A stretch of DNA of 64,000 nucleotides, taken from Schistocerca nitens. Its lineage: Eukaryota; Arthropoda; Insecta; Orthoptera; Acrididae. Position 1 is the first letter of the stretch, and each line of letters begins with the position of its first letter. The notes beneath the pieces are model-generated. The model saw nothing but the letters and a program-made list of their open reading frames with translations, was not told the origin of the DNA and made no database searches. The position numbers and the translations under genes were made by a program. The stretch spans positions 22,031,640 to 22,095,639 of the forward strand of contig NC_064623.1 of assembly GCF_023898315.1 (NCBI RefSeq), given 5' to 3'. This document shows positions 21,573 through 32,837 of this stretch, one piece after another.

Positions 21573-22048
21573 GTGTGTGCGCCAGTGACAATGGCCTAAG
21601 TCGCAGATACAAGGCAGTGTGAGAGAGAGCCTAGCACATACTCTATCGTGTGGATGCCCTGATGGATGAAGATTTCTCCCACGTCATGGTCTTCACTGCT
21701 CTGTGGCACGGGAGCCCCATCTGCACTGTCCTTGTGTGCTGTCCCTGACATCGATCCCACCTCCGCATCCAGGCCGTTCTCTGCAGGTACGGAATGGCTT
21801 GAAAGCTGGGGAAGGTCAAAAGATTGTCTGTTAAATGAAAGAGCAAACTGACTCAACACAGTATCATCTCCTGTGAGATATTTACCCTCAAATGTGTCAA
21901 ATTCCTCAAAACATTGCAGGGGGTACAGATTATTACTCACCGGTTGGTGGGCTTTGCGGGGCCTCATTATCAAAACAATGGGTTTTGCAAGAAGCATCCA
22001 AGCTACACATAGTAGAGCAAGAACAACAAAGAACCCCTACAAGCCTTT
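21573..22048 (-). pseudogene. V-ATPase subunit a pseudo-exon C (may contain a 135-nt intron)
   Basis: Acceptor TTCTGTATTGCAG, donor CACAC|GTAAGT. Reads KGL, TAG (22037-22039), GFFVVLALLCVAWMLLAKPI, then a variable acidic loop, EIFIHQGIHTIEYVLGS, and after a 2-nt deletion in a (CT)n run SHTALYLRLRPLSLAHT; Trp-Ala of the usual LRLWALSLAH is Arg-Pro here. A GTGAGT at 21940 and CCCCAG at 21806 could define an in-frame 135-nt intron, which would give a loop of normal length. Confidence 0.88.
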
Positions 22049-22232
22049 CTGCAATACAGAAGAAAGAAAAAATTGCGTATACTAAAAGTAACAGAAAAAT
22101 GTGAAACTGGTGAAATTACTTTCCAGAATAAGTTGTTTGAAAACACAGATTAATTCTATTTGAGGTAAGACTGATGATAATGTAGAGTGAAACCAAACAA
22201 ATTCAATGAAACGTTTTTCCACTCTTGCTCAC

Positions 22233-22348
22233 CTGTCCACTATACATGAACTCATCACAACCTTTGGGAGGAACACTACCTTTGAACAATATCATATTGA
22301 TGAAAGTGATTAACATTGATGGAGCACATGCAGGGACTGCTGTGAAAC
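22233..22348 (-). pseudogene. V-ATPase subunit a pseudo-exon B
   Basis: Acceptor TTTTTTCAG, donor ACAG|GTGAGC. 116 nt, open throughout: GFTAVPACAPSMLITFIN..LFKGSVPPKGCDEFMYSGQ. This exon is intact and contains the CAPS.L..FIN block typical of subunit a. Confidence 0.9.
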
Positions 22349-22520
22349 CTGAAAAAAGAAAGAAGTTGGGATTAGTCATCTATCAAATCACAAGCTATAA
22401 ATTTATTCTAATGCTCCGAAAGTGAAAACCAAGACGACTTTAACAAAACCTCCACTGTAATCACAAATGCTGTCTACTATAGTAGAATTTCAAAATGCCA
22501 AAAATTTAATTCTCACTTAC

Positions 22521-22642
22521 CAAATGTCAGTACATAGTTCACACACTTGACAAACCTCAAGATACACACGCAGAGGAACAAGAAGAGCAAACAAATTATC
22601 TATGGGACGAACTCACATATGATAATGGAATTTTTGAAATAC
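22521..22642 (-). pseudogene. V-ATPase subunit a pseudo-exon A
   Basis: Between acceptor TTCTGTTCTCCAG and donor G|GTAAGTGAG. Codes YFKNSIIICEFVP, then TAG at 22600-22602 (Gln expected), then IICLLFLF; the rest (ILRFVKCVNYVLTFG) is in another frame, so one indel lies in between. Starts in phase 2 and ends in phase 1, matching the next exon. Confidence 0.82.
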
Positions 22643-23388
22643 CTGGAGAACAGAAATGGAGCCACGTAAATAAATTTGCCTTATCATCACCTGTTTAATA
22701 AACACGGAGTCAATACTCTATTGTAAAACAAATATGAGAGTGATATGTGAATTACTCAAATGGACGCTGACGAAAACTAACATGAAAATTAACACATGTA
22801 CACTATGTACCAAAAGGAAAATTCAATTCAGAAATTGTCACCAAAACATAGCTTCAGCTGGCAAAATATAAAGTACTGCTGATGGATAAACTCAAAAGAA
22901 TAGAAAACTATTACAAGTGTGGGGAACCTATGAGTTCCTTCATTAGAGATGAAAGTGGCATTAGTTTGGGAAGGCTGGAAAGGAGTGGCAGCTTGCTCAG
23001 ACCCACCTATTGTAAGCATGATAGGAGGCAGAGATGAAAGATGTTGGAGAAAGTAGGAAGTCAAAAGTAGGCACTACAGCAGCATCATATTGAAGGGAAA
23101 GTGTGACAATCCAACACTACTACTCACTCTACTCACTCTTACCTGCTTTCTCGCTAACCTTTGTTTCATCTTTTTCTCAACAGCTAGGTCATTCACAACC
23201 TGGCCTCAGACACTGCCCTCACTTCAACTTTGTCCACCCTATCTAACAGCCCTCCTAAAGAAAGAATACAGAAGTTCTGGAAGTGTGTGATTTCTTCTTC
23301 TTCTTCTTCTTCTTCTTCTTCTTCTTCAAGTGCTTCTATCAGTGATACTCAGAATTTCACCATCATAAAGTAAGTGCAAGGGTGGATC
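22643..23388. other. No gene seen; ends in a (CTT)n tract
   Basis: I searched the minus strand for the V-ATPase exon that should precede 22642 and found none. 23290-23326 is a (TTC)n microsatellite of about 12 units. Confidence 0.5.
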
Positions 23389-24182
23389 AAATATATACCA
23401 GAATTTTTGTTTTGTGTGCCTTTTTGTAACCAGAGAGTGGTGCAATCTCTCCACGTCGTTGCTTTGGTTTCCAATGGCTGTTCTCCACAGCTAGATTGAC
23501 TGAAGAAACAGTAATGTCGGAGCAAAAGGTAGTGTCCTCTGTTGCACAACACATTATTATAAAGTTTGTCACAAAGGTCGTAAAACTGTTCAACGTTTTG
23601 GAAAGACTTGCAGCACAGTTCAGTGACAACACCCTGAGAAAGACTCAAGAGTATGCATGGCAAAAAACATTTGTATCAGGACAAGAAGCAATTGAGAAGG
23701 CAGCTCACCAACTTCGCAGAAGGACTAGCCTGACATAACATCGACACTGCTAGCCAGCTTACTGAAGACAACCACTGAATAACAGTTGCTCAAATTGCTA
23801 CTGGACCAAACAAAACATCATGACAATGCTTGACCGAACACAGCTGCCCAAACTCAACAAAAAAATTCAGAAACTGTTGTGGACCACAGTAGAACATGCT
23901 CTCTACAGTCTGGACTTAACACCCACATGTTTCATTTGATTGGACCACTAAAAAAAAAAGCAATCTGAGTGCACACATTTGACAATAATGGTGCTGTCAA
24001 AGCTTTCATGGACAACTGGCTGCTGCCACAGCCACATTCATTTTACAGAAACAGATCAAGACACTGTCTAACCACAGGGAAAAAAGTGTTTGCAAGTCAG
24101 TTGACCTCACAGAAAAGTAATTTTGTGTGTGTGAATTTTTCTGAAGCTTAAATAAACTTAAGAATATTCTGGTTTATATTTA
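23389..24182 (+). mobile_element. mariner-like element, internally deleted
   Basis: Ends AAATATATACCAGAATTTTT and the complement of 24163-24181, AAATATAAACCAGAATATT, are terminal inverted repeats. Plus-strand remnants include FGDNTLRKTQ-like (FSDNTLRKTQEYAWQKTFVS) N-terminal blocks at 23550-23690 and a C-terminal VHTFDNNGAVKAFMDNWL block at 23960-24030. The central catalytic region is mostly deleted. Confidence 0.75.
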
Positions 24183-24393
24183 ATTAACTCTCTTACTGAC
24201 CACCCTGTCAAATACATATTTTCTATTTTTTTTTTTTTTTTCGTGGTTTTAGGGTGCACAACTTCAACGGTCATTAGCGCCCAGACGACGTGAGGAATGC
24301 ACCGCGAGTCACAAGTTTAAAACAGCAACGAAACGGAAAACACGATAAAAGACAGACTGACAGACATAGGATTAAAAAAGGAAAACAGCAGAA

Positions 24394-27300
24394 TCAAATG
24401 TCCTTTGAGAGGGTTGTCAAATTGATAAAATGAAGAACGCGAGCAGCTGCTCGTGGGTCATCCGCTAAAATGGCTTCTACAGTACATGGCAGGCCAAGAT
24501 CAAGACGCAGGGTGTTAAAATCCGGACAGACCGTTAAAATGTGGTGGACCGTCAGCAATTGCCCACATGGGCAGAACGGCGCCGGCGCAGCTGTCAGCAG
24601 ATGGCGATGACTGAACCGGCAGTGGCCAATTCGTAACCGGGCCAAAACGACCTCCTCCCGCCGAGAAGGGCGTGAGGAGGACGTCCAAGCCACAGGAAGA
24701 GGTTTCAGGGCCCTAAGTTTGTTGTCTGTAAGTGCAGCCCAATCGGCATGCCACTGCGATAAAATGCGCCGACAAATTACCCTGCTACAGTCTGACGAAG
24801 GGACACAACAAGAAGTTGTCCGAGGCTGGAGGACCACAGCCTTGGCCGCGGCATCTGCAGCTTCGTTCCCAGGGATACCGACATGGCCAGGAACCCACAT
24901 AAAGCTAACTGGAGAACCGACGTCCACCAGCTGCTGAAGAGAGCGTTGGATCCGGTGCACGAAGGGGTGAACCGGGTACGGATCACTGAGGCTCTGGATA
25001 GCGCTCAGGGAATCTGAGCAGATGACATATGCAGAATGTCGGTGGCGGCAGATGTAAAGGACAGCCTGGTAGAGGGCAAAGAGCTCAGCTGTGAAGACCG
25101 AACAAAGGCCATGGAGCCGGTAGTTGAAACTTTGTGCCCCGACAATAAAAGAACACCCGACCCCGTCATTGGACTTAGAGCTATCTGTATAAATGAAGGT
25201 CATATTAATGAACTTCGAACGAAGTTCGATAAAACGGGAGTGGTAGACTGAACTGGGGGTAACCTCCTTCGGGAGCGAGCAGAGGTCAAGGTGGACGCGA
25301 ACCTGAGCCTGGAGCCAAGGTGGCGTGTGGCTCTCGCCCACTCGAAAGGTTGCTGGGAGTGAAAAATTAAGGTGTTTAAGGAGGCGACGAAACCGAACTC
25401 CAGGGGGTAGCAGGGCAGAGACATACAACCCGTATTGACTGTCTAGAGAGTCATCAAAAAAGGAACGATAAGACGGGTGGTCGGGCATTGCCAGTAGCCG
25501 ACAAGCATACCGACAAAGCAGTATATCGCGCCGGTAGGTGAGCGGCAACTCACCCGCGTCAGCATGAAGACTCTCGACGGGACTAGTATAAAACGCTCCG
25601 ATCGCAAGTCGTAAACCCCAATGTTGTATGGAGTTGAGGCGGCGTAAGATGGATGGCCGTGCAGAGGAGTATACGAAGCTCCCATAATCCAGCTTGGAGC
25701 GGACGATCGACCGATAGAGGCGAAGTAGGACGGTTCGATCCGCTCCCCACGACATACCACTGAGAACACGGAGGACATTGAGAGAACGGGTACAACGGGC
25801 AGCCAAATAGGACACATGTGGAGACCAACTAAGTTTCCTGTCAAATGTAAGACCTAAAAATTTTGTTGTCTCCACGAATGGGAGAGCAACGGGACCGAGT
25901 CGTAAGGACGGTGGGAGAAACTCTTTGTAGCGCCAGAAGTTAATGCAGACCGTCTTCTCGGCAGAAAAACGGAAGCCATTGGCGACACTCCACGAGTAAA
26001 GACGGTCAAGAGAACGCTGAAGACAGCGCTCCAGGAAACACGTACGCTGCGCGCTGCAGTAGATGGTAAAATCGTCCACGAAAAGGGAGCCTGATACATC
26101 AGTTGGGAGACAATCCATTATTGGATTGATCGCTATGGCGAAGAGAGCGACGCTCAAAACTGAGCCCTGTGGCACCCCATTCTCCTGGCGAAAGGTGTCT
26201 GACAGGACAGAACCCACACGTACCCTGAACTGTCGATCCATTAAAAAGGAACGAATAAAAAGAGGGAGGCGACCGCGAAGGCCCCATGTATGCATGGTGC
26301 GGAGAATGCCCGCCCTCCAACAGGTGTCGTAAGCCTTCTCCAAATCAAAGAACACAGCAACGGTCGGGCGCTTCCGCAAGAAGTTATTCATAATGAAGGT
26401 CGACAAGGTAACCAGATGGTCAACAGCAGAGCGGCGCCTACGAAATCCACATTGTACATTGGTAAGTAGGCGTCGAGACTCGAGCAGCCATACCAATCGA
26501 GAGTTAACCATTCGCTCCATCACTTTACAGACACAGCTGGTAAGCGAGATGGGTCGATAACTGGAAGGCAAGTGCTTGTCCTTCCCCGGCTTAGGAATCG
26601 GGACAACAATAGACTCGCGCCAGCATGCGGGAACATGTCCCTCAATCCAGATGCGATTGTAAGTACGAAGAAGAAAACTTTTACCCGCAGGAGAAAGGTT
26701 CTTCAGCATCTGAATATGAATAGAATCAGGCCCTGGAGCGGAGGACCGTGATCGGCCAAGTGCGTTTTCAAGTTCCCGCATGGTGAATGGGGTATTATAA
26801 TCTTCACGATTAGAGGAGCGGAAGTTAGGTGGCCTAGCCTCCTCTGCCTGTTTGCGGGGGAGGAAGGCAGGGTGGTAATGAGCGGAGCTCGAAACCTCTG
26901 CGAAAAAGCGGCCGAAGGCATTGGAGACAGCCTCAGGGGCCACAAGGACGTCATTCGCGACCGTCAAGCCAGAAACTGGTGAGTGGACCTTAGTGCCAGA
27001 TAGCCGGCGCAGGCTACCCCAGACAACAGAAGGAGTAAAACTGTTGAAGGTGCTTGTGAAAGCAGCCCAGCTGGCTTTCTTGCTTTCTTTAATAATACGA
27101 CGACACTGTGCACGTAATCGTTTATAATTGATACAATTCGCCACTGTAGGATGGCGTTTAAAGGTGCGTAAAGCACGTCGACGAGCACGTAAAGCGTCTC
27201 TACATGCCGCGGTCCACCAGGGGACCGGTACGCGACGTGGAGAAGAAGTAGGGTGAGGGATGGAATATTCAGCAGCAGCGAGAATGACTTCCGTGAGGTG

Positions 27301-28074
27301 TGCGACCTGACTATCACAGCTTGTGAATGTTTGATCCCGAAAGGTCGCCCTGGAAGAGAAGAGCCCCCAGTCTGCTTTGGAGATGTTCCAACTAGACGAG
27401 CACGGAGAGGGGGTATGCTGCAGGAGATGGATAACACACGGGAAGTGGTCGCTCGAATATGTATCAGAAAGTGCATACCACTTGAACCGGCGTGCAAGTT
27501 GGGGAGTACATATAGAGAGATCTAAATGGGAATAGGTGTGAGATGTGTCCGAAAGAAAAGTAGGGGCGCCAGTATTGAGGCAGACAAGATTGAGCTAGTT
27601 GAAAAGGTCTGCTAACAGGGAGCCCCTCGGGCAGGATGCCGGAGAGCCCCAAAGGGGATGGTGGGCATTGAAGTCTCCAGTTAACAAAAATGGTGCAGGT
27701 AGCTGAGCAATAAGTTGCATCATGTCTGCCCTGGTAACGGCAGACGACGATGGAGTGTAAACGGTACAAATGGAAAATGTAAAAGTGGGGAGAGTAATGC
27801 GGATGGCAACTGCCTGCAGGCCGGTGTGCAACATGATGGGATCGTAGTAAATATCATCCCGGACCAGCAACATAACCCCTCCATGAGCTGGGATACCTAC
27901 CACAGGGGGTAGGTCAAAACGCACAGAGGTGTAGTATGCCAAGGCAATTTGATCGCATGGGTGTAGCTTCGTTTCCTGGAGGGCTACGACGAGCGGACGG
28001 TGCAAGTGGAGCAGCAACTTCAAGTCCTCTCGGTTGGAGCGAATGCTGCGAATATTCCAGTGAATGAGTGCCAT
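24394..28074 (-). pseudogene. I-type LINE ORF2: endonuclease, reverse transcriptase, RNase H (one stop)
   Basis: One frame of 1226 codons from ATG 28072-28074, broken only by TAG at 27595-27597. N-terminal APE-type endonuclease: HWNIRSIRSN, QETKL, LTGDFNAHHPLWG and, after the stop, SDHFP. RT region: SYRPISLTSCVCKVMERMV, FFDLEKAYDT, GVPQGSVLSVALFAIAINPI and the active site FVDD (SLFVDDFTIYC). C-terminal RNase H: FIYTDSSKSNDGVG, ELFALYQAV, CSDSLSAI and WVPGHVGIPGNEAADAAAK, retaining the acidic residues expected. A CCHC-like HCRFSHRHLL..CPCGQLLTVHHILTVC tail follows. ORF2 would nick the target, prime reverse transcription there and copy the element RNA. Confidence 0.95.
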
Positions 28075-28113
28075 CGTAAGAAAAAAAAAAAAAAAAAAGG
28101 ATGAAAGAAGGGG

Positions 28114-29529
28114 TCACCTCGAAGGCCGCTGAGAGCCTGGCTTCGAGCGAGCGCTGCCGCCGCTATCAGTAGGCGGACAGTCATCGTCCATTGGGTCTAT
28201 AGGTTCATCGGCCATCTTGGGAAGATGGCCGGGAGGGGGAGCTTCCTCCGCCGGTGAACGGCCAGATGTTCGGCTACCAGCGGTGCGGCCAGGCGAAATG
28301 GAGGACGGCCTGGGGCGGCAACCGCTGGGTGGCGCAGGAGAAGAAATGCGCCGTGGCGGAGAAGGAGAACTGTGCTTCCTATGTGCCTTCTTGGAAGGTC
28401 GTTTGGTGGAAGGACCGGTCGAAGGCTGGGAGGTCGAGGTACGGAGGAAGTCTGCACGGGACGGTTCCTTCTTGAAGGCCCGTGCATCTGACTTCTGGGT
28501 CTTCGTCTTAGCAGAAGCTGATGAAGGGGCTGGTGTCTGTGGGGTGATGGGAGGAAGAGGAGACGTCGACCGCGCGATCTTAGCACTGGCCGAACGGACG
28601 ACCGTGGTGCTGAAGGTCAGATTGCATGTCTGGGTTGCCACCTCCCTGGTAGTCTGAGGAGAGGCGAGGACAGTACTGTATTTCCCCGCTGGGAGCAGCG
28701 TGGGTTTCCTACTAGCCAATAGCTTGCGAGCAGCCGAGGTGGACACTTTCTCTTTGACCCGAATTTCTTGGATACAGCGTTCTTCCTTATAGACAGGACA
28801 GTCGCGGGAGGATGCGGCATGGTCACCCTGACAGTTCACACAACGAGGAGACGGAGGTGGACAGTCACCCTCATGGGCATCCCTGCCACAAGTGACACAT
28901 TTAGCCGCATTGGAACAAGACTGGCGAGTGTGATTGAAACGCTGACACTGGTAGCAGCGCGTAGGTGTCGGGACATAGGGGCGAACAGAAATGACCTCGT
29001 AGCCCGCCTTGATGCGCGATGGCAGCTGAACACTATCGAAGGTCAAGAAAAGTGTCCGGGTCGGTACAAGGGCATTGTTGACCTTTCTCATGACCCTATG
29101 GACAGCCGTCACGCCCTGCTCAGCGAGGAAAGATTGAATCTCCTCGTCAGTCAAGCCGTCGAGGGATCTAGTATAGACCACACCACGAGACGAATTCAAA
29201 GTTCGGTGAGCCTCCACCCGGACAGGGAATGTGTACAGTAGTGTGGCCCGAAGCAGTTTTTGTGCCTGAAAGGCGCTCTCAGTTTCGAGTAATAAGGTAC
29301 CGTTACGCAACCTGGTACAAGATTTGACAGATCCGGCTATGGCATCGACGCCCTTCTGGATAACGAAAGGGTTGACAGAGGAAAAATCTTTTCCGTCCTC
29401 AGATCGAGAAACGACGAGGAACTGTGGGGCAGGCGGTAGTACTTTTGTCACTGGTAGCTGGTCACGTTTCCGTTTTTGGGCAGAAGTCGAGAGAGATGGA
29501 GTGAAATCCATTGCGGAGGAATCCCCCAT
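28114..29529 (-). CDS. I-type LINE ORF1, Gag-like nucleic-acid-binding protein
   Basis: Open frame of 471 codons from ATG 29527-29529. An RRM-like middle (LLRATLLYTFPVRVEAHRTL, EIQSFLAEQGVTAVHRV) precedes three zinc knuckles: CYQCQRFNHTRQSC, CVTCGRDAHEGDC and CVNCQGDHAASSRDC (about residues 185-250). A basic Ser/Pro-rich C-terminus follows. It would coat element RNA in ribonucleoprotein particles. ORF2 starts 39 nt after its stop, with a poly(A) stretch in between, so reinitiation or internal entry would be needed. No lesion seen. Confidence 0.93.
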   Translation of the reverse strand: MGDSSAMDFTPSLSTSAQKRKRDQLPVTKVLPPAPQFLVVSRSEDGKDFSSVNPFVIQKGVDAIAGSVKSCTRLRNGTLLLETESAFQAQKLLRATLLYTFPVRVEAHRTLNSSRGVVYTRSLDGLTDEEIQSFLAEQGVTAVHRVMRKVNNALVPTRTLFLTFDSVQLPSRIKAGYEVISVRPYVPTPTRCYQCQRFNHTRQSCSNAAKCVTCGRDAHEGDCPPPSPRCVNCQGDHAASSRDCPVYKEERCIQEIRVKEKVSTSAARKLLASRKPTLLPAGKYSTVLASPQTTREVATQTCNLTFSTTVVRSASAKIARSTSPLPPITPQTPAPSSASAKTKTQKSDARAFKKEPSRADFLRTSTSQPSTGPSTKRPSKKAHRKHSSPSPPRRISSPAPPSGCRPRPSSISPGRTAGSRTSGRSPAEEAPPPGHLPKMADEPIDPMDDDCPPTDSGGSARSKPGSQRPSR

Positions 29530-30290
29530 GATTGCCAGCGTCTCTGATGGCGCGCTCCTTCCTTGTGGGGACCCTCTCAGAGGGCACTCCTGCCTTAGGT
29601 GAATGTTTACACCTCAGGTCACACCTCCCGAGAAACAGACGGAGGGACCAATCGGCATGGTCAGAAGGTATCAGCTCTGGCAATCACCCCTCCCCGGGCC
29701 TGGCCTTTACCAGGGGGTACACGCGTGCCTTACATGTCTACCCAGGGCGGGGAATTACGCGTTACCCCGTCACCGGCTACGCGTGCGAACGCGTGGGTCG
29801 GCCTTCAGGCGCGCACAGGGAGGAAGGAAGAAGAGGAAAAAGAGGAGAGAGAGGGAGAGAGAGGACAGACTGTCTCAAACGCCGAGGCGGAGACCAGAGA
29901 AGGCAAGGAGAAGAAGGCAATGAGAAGGCAAGGAGAAGAAGGCAAGGAGAAGAAGGCAATGAGAAGGCAAGGAGGAGAAGGCAATGAGAAGGCAAGGAGG
30001 AGAAGGCAATGAGAAGGCAAGGAGGAGAAGGCAATGAGAAGGCAAGGAGGAGAAGGCAAAGGAAAGAGTAAGGAAGACAGTGAGGAGGAGAAGAGCAAAG
30101 AAAGGAACCAACCAAAGGAAGGAAGAAACGAGAAGTGAAAAAGCAAAATGACCGCAAATAGAGGTCGTGGAACCATCCGTCTCCGGACACAGGCGCTAAC
30201 TACCCCCTTGAGGGGGAGGGACTCCTTTTAGTCGCCTCGTACGACAGGCAGGAATACCTCGGGCCTATTCTAATCCCCGGACCCACAGGG
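29530..30290 (-). promoter_or_regulatory. I-type LINE 5' UTR with purine minisatellite
   Basis: GC-rich leader. 29870-30060 is a tandem array of GAGAAGGCAATGAGAAGGCA-like units (about 25 bp) that explains the long low-complexity frames here. Outer end motif ACTCCTTTTAGTCGCCTCGT (30221-30240) is shared with 31160-31179. An internal promoter is expected for the family but cannot be located from sequence alone. Confidence 0.6.
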
Positions 30291-31215
30291 GTGAAGTAAC
30301 TCCTGTGACTGGGCAGAGGATGTTTTGATCAAGACTGACCTAGATCTCATTTTGGACAAGGTCTCCATCTCCCTGAACGTGTCCTCTAAATGCTCAATAA
30401 AATACTGAGGCTTCGTCATGAAAGATTCCCCATTAGCTCTCTAACATACAAGGTACCGGGGCAAATAAGGTCCGCTGCCATCCTTAGCCTGACTTTCCTC
30501 GCATGGTGTGGCCAGGGAGGGGAACGATTTGGAGTCTTATTTCTGTGCGTTGAATTGAGCTCGTAATCACTTAGAGACTGCTGGTGTTTCACCACCAGCA
30601 AGAGATGGACTATGCTTCATTGTGTGTCATCTGCCCCAGTGCCACCCACTCGGGCCAGGGGCTCTCCCCGCAGGCACCACCAAGCCGCAGCAAAAGCCAC
30701 CTGACAGAATGGCCATTGCCGGGGGCCCCGATGCCCCAGGGGGATGGGCATCTACCCCTTAGCATACATGGGGAGTTAACAGCACAGGCATCAGCAGAGC
30801 GATCCCTGTGTGGTCAGGGGGCTACAACCAACAGGGTACATGGCAGTCCCACCACAATGGACTGGCTATCGTGCTGGATATTGGGTGCAAAGAAGTCCAT
30901 GGTCATCGTCGACGCAGAAATCGACACTGCGTAGTGCATGGTGGAAAACACACCCAGGAAGTTGTCCTAGCCCAAGAGATGGAGAATGGGCAGGACTGCA
31001 ATGCGATGACGAGAAAGTGGGCTGAAGATCTCAATGCATAATGCACACGATGAATCTCGTAAGGTGCCCTTCCCCAATTGGCTCACTCTTCGGGATAATT
31101 TTGAAGAATGGAGGTCAAACCCTACAGGGGACCATCACATAAAGGCCGAAACATGTGGCACTCCTTATAGTCACCTTGTACGACAGACAGGAATACCTCA
31201 GGTCTATTCTAACCA
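30291..31215. repeat. 0.9-kb interspersed repeat adjoining the LINE 5' end
   Basis: Ends at 31160-31211 with a 52-bp near-copy of the LINE 5'-end motif at 30221-30272 (both contain GTACGACAG(G/A)CAGGAATACCTC). On the minus strand, around 30416-30600, the frame KVRLRMAADLICPGTLYVRE and EDTFREMETL-like blocks look like an old coding region, possibly of a related element. Not a host gene as far as can be seen. Confidence 0.5.
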
Positions 31216-31329
31216 GCAAACCGTGACAAGACGCCTCAGACTGCACGGCGACCCCGCGTTGCACCATAGGCTGAAAGTGCTTGTTATGTTGTTGGGTATC
31301 TATGGTCCCAGTAACGGTGTTATCTAGTG

Positions 31330-32837
31330 GCAACCACCTCACGCAGATCACAACCACCAAGCTACAAATATAGCAATTGACGCTCTCTAGTGGCCAGACA
31401 CTTAACTTTTAGCACTGAAAAGATATAAGATAGATCTGTTTTTAAGTTGCTGCAGTATACTCGGACTTTTAAGTTTCTGTGAAAATAATAAGAACAAGAT
31501 AACTTCTGAATTTTATGTTAAAGGGTTAATAAATAATATTGAGCATTATTATGGTATATTTGCAGAAGAAGTGCAGTAAAGATAGATATAGAATCACTGT
31601 TTTGTTATCTTTCTACCTGCTCAACCACTGCTTGGAAACTATGCAAACATGACTGGCTTTTGCTTAGTCCAATGACAATGTACCACAAAAATACTGTATT
31701 TCTGAATGCTTGACCACCTGGAGCTTACACTTTTATTGCTTCCTATTCAGGCCATGCTCTGCATGTAACAAATTTGGACAAATCAGTGATGACAAGTGCA
31801 GTCCTCACATTAATATTTTTCTTCATATTTCTGTGCATGCCCAGTAAAGGGTTAAGTATATATTATGTAACTCAAAAATTAAAAAAATCAAGTGACTGTC
31901 ATTTTTAATGAGTCATTATCAGAAAACAGATTTACAGTAGTACAAGTACAGATAATGTTACAAGCCTCTTTACATACTATATGAAATTAGTGTTTTAAAT
32001 ACATGAAAATTAAATTTATATTACATACTGACCATTTTAGCAACTCTGAATTGTCGACCTTTGTTTGAGTAACTTTTACAATTGATAACCTAAGCTGAAA
32101 AGTAACTATCGTAAGTTAATTTGATACAGAAGTAAAGCAATGGTTACAACGCTTTACAAAACAGTTATTGAAGATGAATTTTTACAGGTAATGTTTTTGT
32201 ATTTCCAAGTACTCCATAGTGTTCAGCCCATAAAACAATATTGACATTTGCATCCATATTAGAGATGTAGTCATTAAAAATGACAACAAAATTCTAACAT
32301 GAAATTATTTCCACATGCACAATACACAACATTAGCAAAACTAAATTACTTCTATAAAACTGAAGTAACACTATTTACAACATTAATAATATTCCCATCT
32401 AAAGCAAGTAACAAAAACAAAGTACACACACACATTCAGATTACAGTTAAGTTATCTCCATACATTCTGAGAACTCACTGAATTTGTTCTCTTAACACAA
32501 ACAGCACAAAATTTTTCTGAATATATTATTCTCATTAGCTGACAATTTCCCCAAGCCCACTTTCAGTCCACCATTGGGTCATTCTGTGTGAAATCAACCA
32601 ATAATGTGAAGTTGAACCGCTATTTAGAGTTTGATTTTTGTAATTTTATTCTATCCCTGTAAACAAAAAGATTATCAGTATCTGGGCTGTCAGGAATCAG
32701 GCCATCGGTTCATTTCACATGGTCTGATCCATTACAATAGCATTTAAGCATTTTCATTTTCATACTTGTTAAATTATGGTTTTCATGCATCTGATGCAGA
32801 CATAACACATGATAAAAATAAAAATTTAAATATTTCA
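31330..32837. other. AT-rich stretch, nothing recognisable
   Basis: No significant frame, splice-flanked exon or repeat partner seen. Confidence 0.5.

Larger units (their letters stand above)
15881..22642 (-). pseudogene. V-type proton ATPase subunit a, C-terminal half, unprocessed pseudogene
   Basis: Subunit a of the V-ATPase membrane sector forms the proton half-channels. Five exons on the minus strand (22521-22642, 22233-22348, 21573-22048, 17556-17727, 15881-15983) have matching splice phases and together cover the region from a YFKN..CEFVP transmembrane block to the C-terminus. Diagnostic stretches are [51 protein letters not shown] and [15 protein letters not shown]. Lesions: two TAG codons (22600-22602, 22037-22039), a frameshift within exon 22521-22642, a CT deletion at about 21621-21629, and AT instead of GT at the donor after LRLH. 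Retained introns exclude a retrocopy. Upstream exons were not found. A decayed duplicate is the simplest view; assembly error at some sites cannot be excluded. Confidence 0.88.
24226..30290 (-). mobile_element. Full-length I-type LINE, about 6 kb
   Basis: Minus-strand element with 3' poly(A) (T16 at 24226-24241), ORF2 (endonuclease, RT, RNase H), an A-run between the ORFs (28081-28098), ORF1 with CCHC knuckles and a 0.76-kb 5' UTR. Presence of an RNase H domain and a CCHC ORF1 points to the I group of non-LTR retrotransposons. It inserted next to the mariner fossil. Only one ORF2 stop is evident, so it is young compared with the rest of the window. Confidence 0.93.

Noticed and set aside
28217..29241. 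Plus-strand frames of 146 and 157 codons
   Set aside because: Antisense shadows of the intact LINE ORF1, which has zinc knuckles and normal composition.
29532..30190. Several overlapping 80-150-codon frames rich in Glu/Lys or Leu/Ser/Pro
   Set aside because: Low-complexity purine minisatellite in the LINE 5' UTR; frames exist in all registers.
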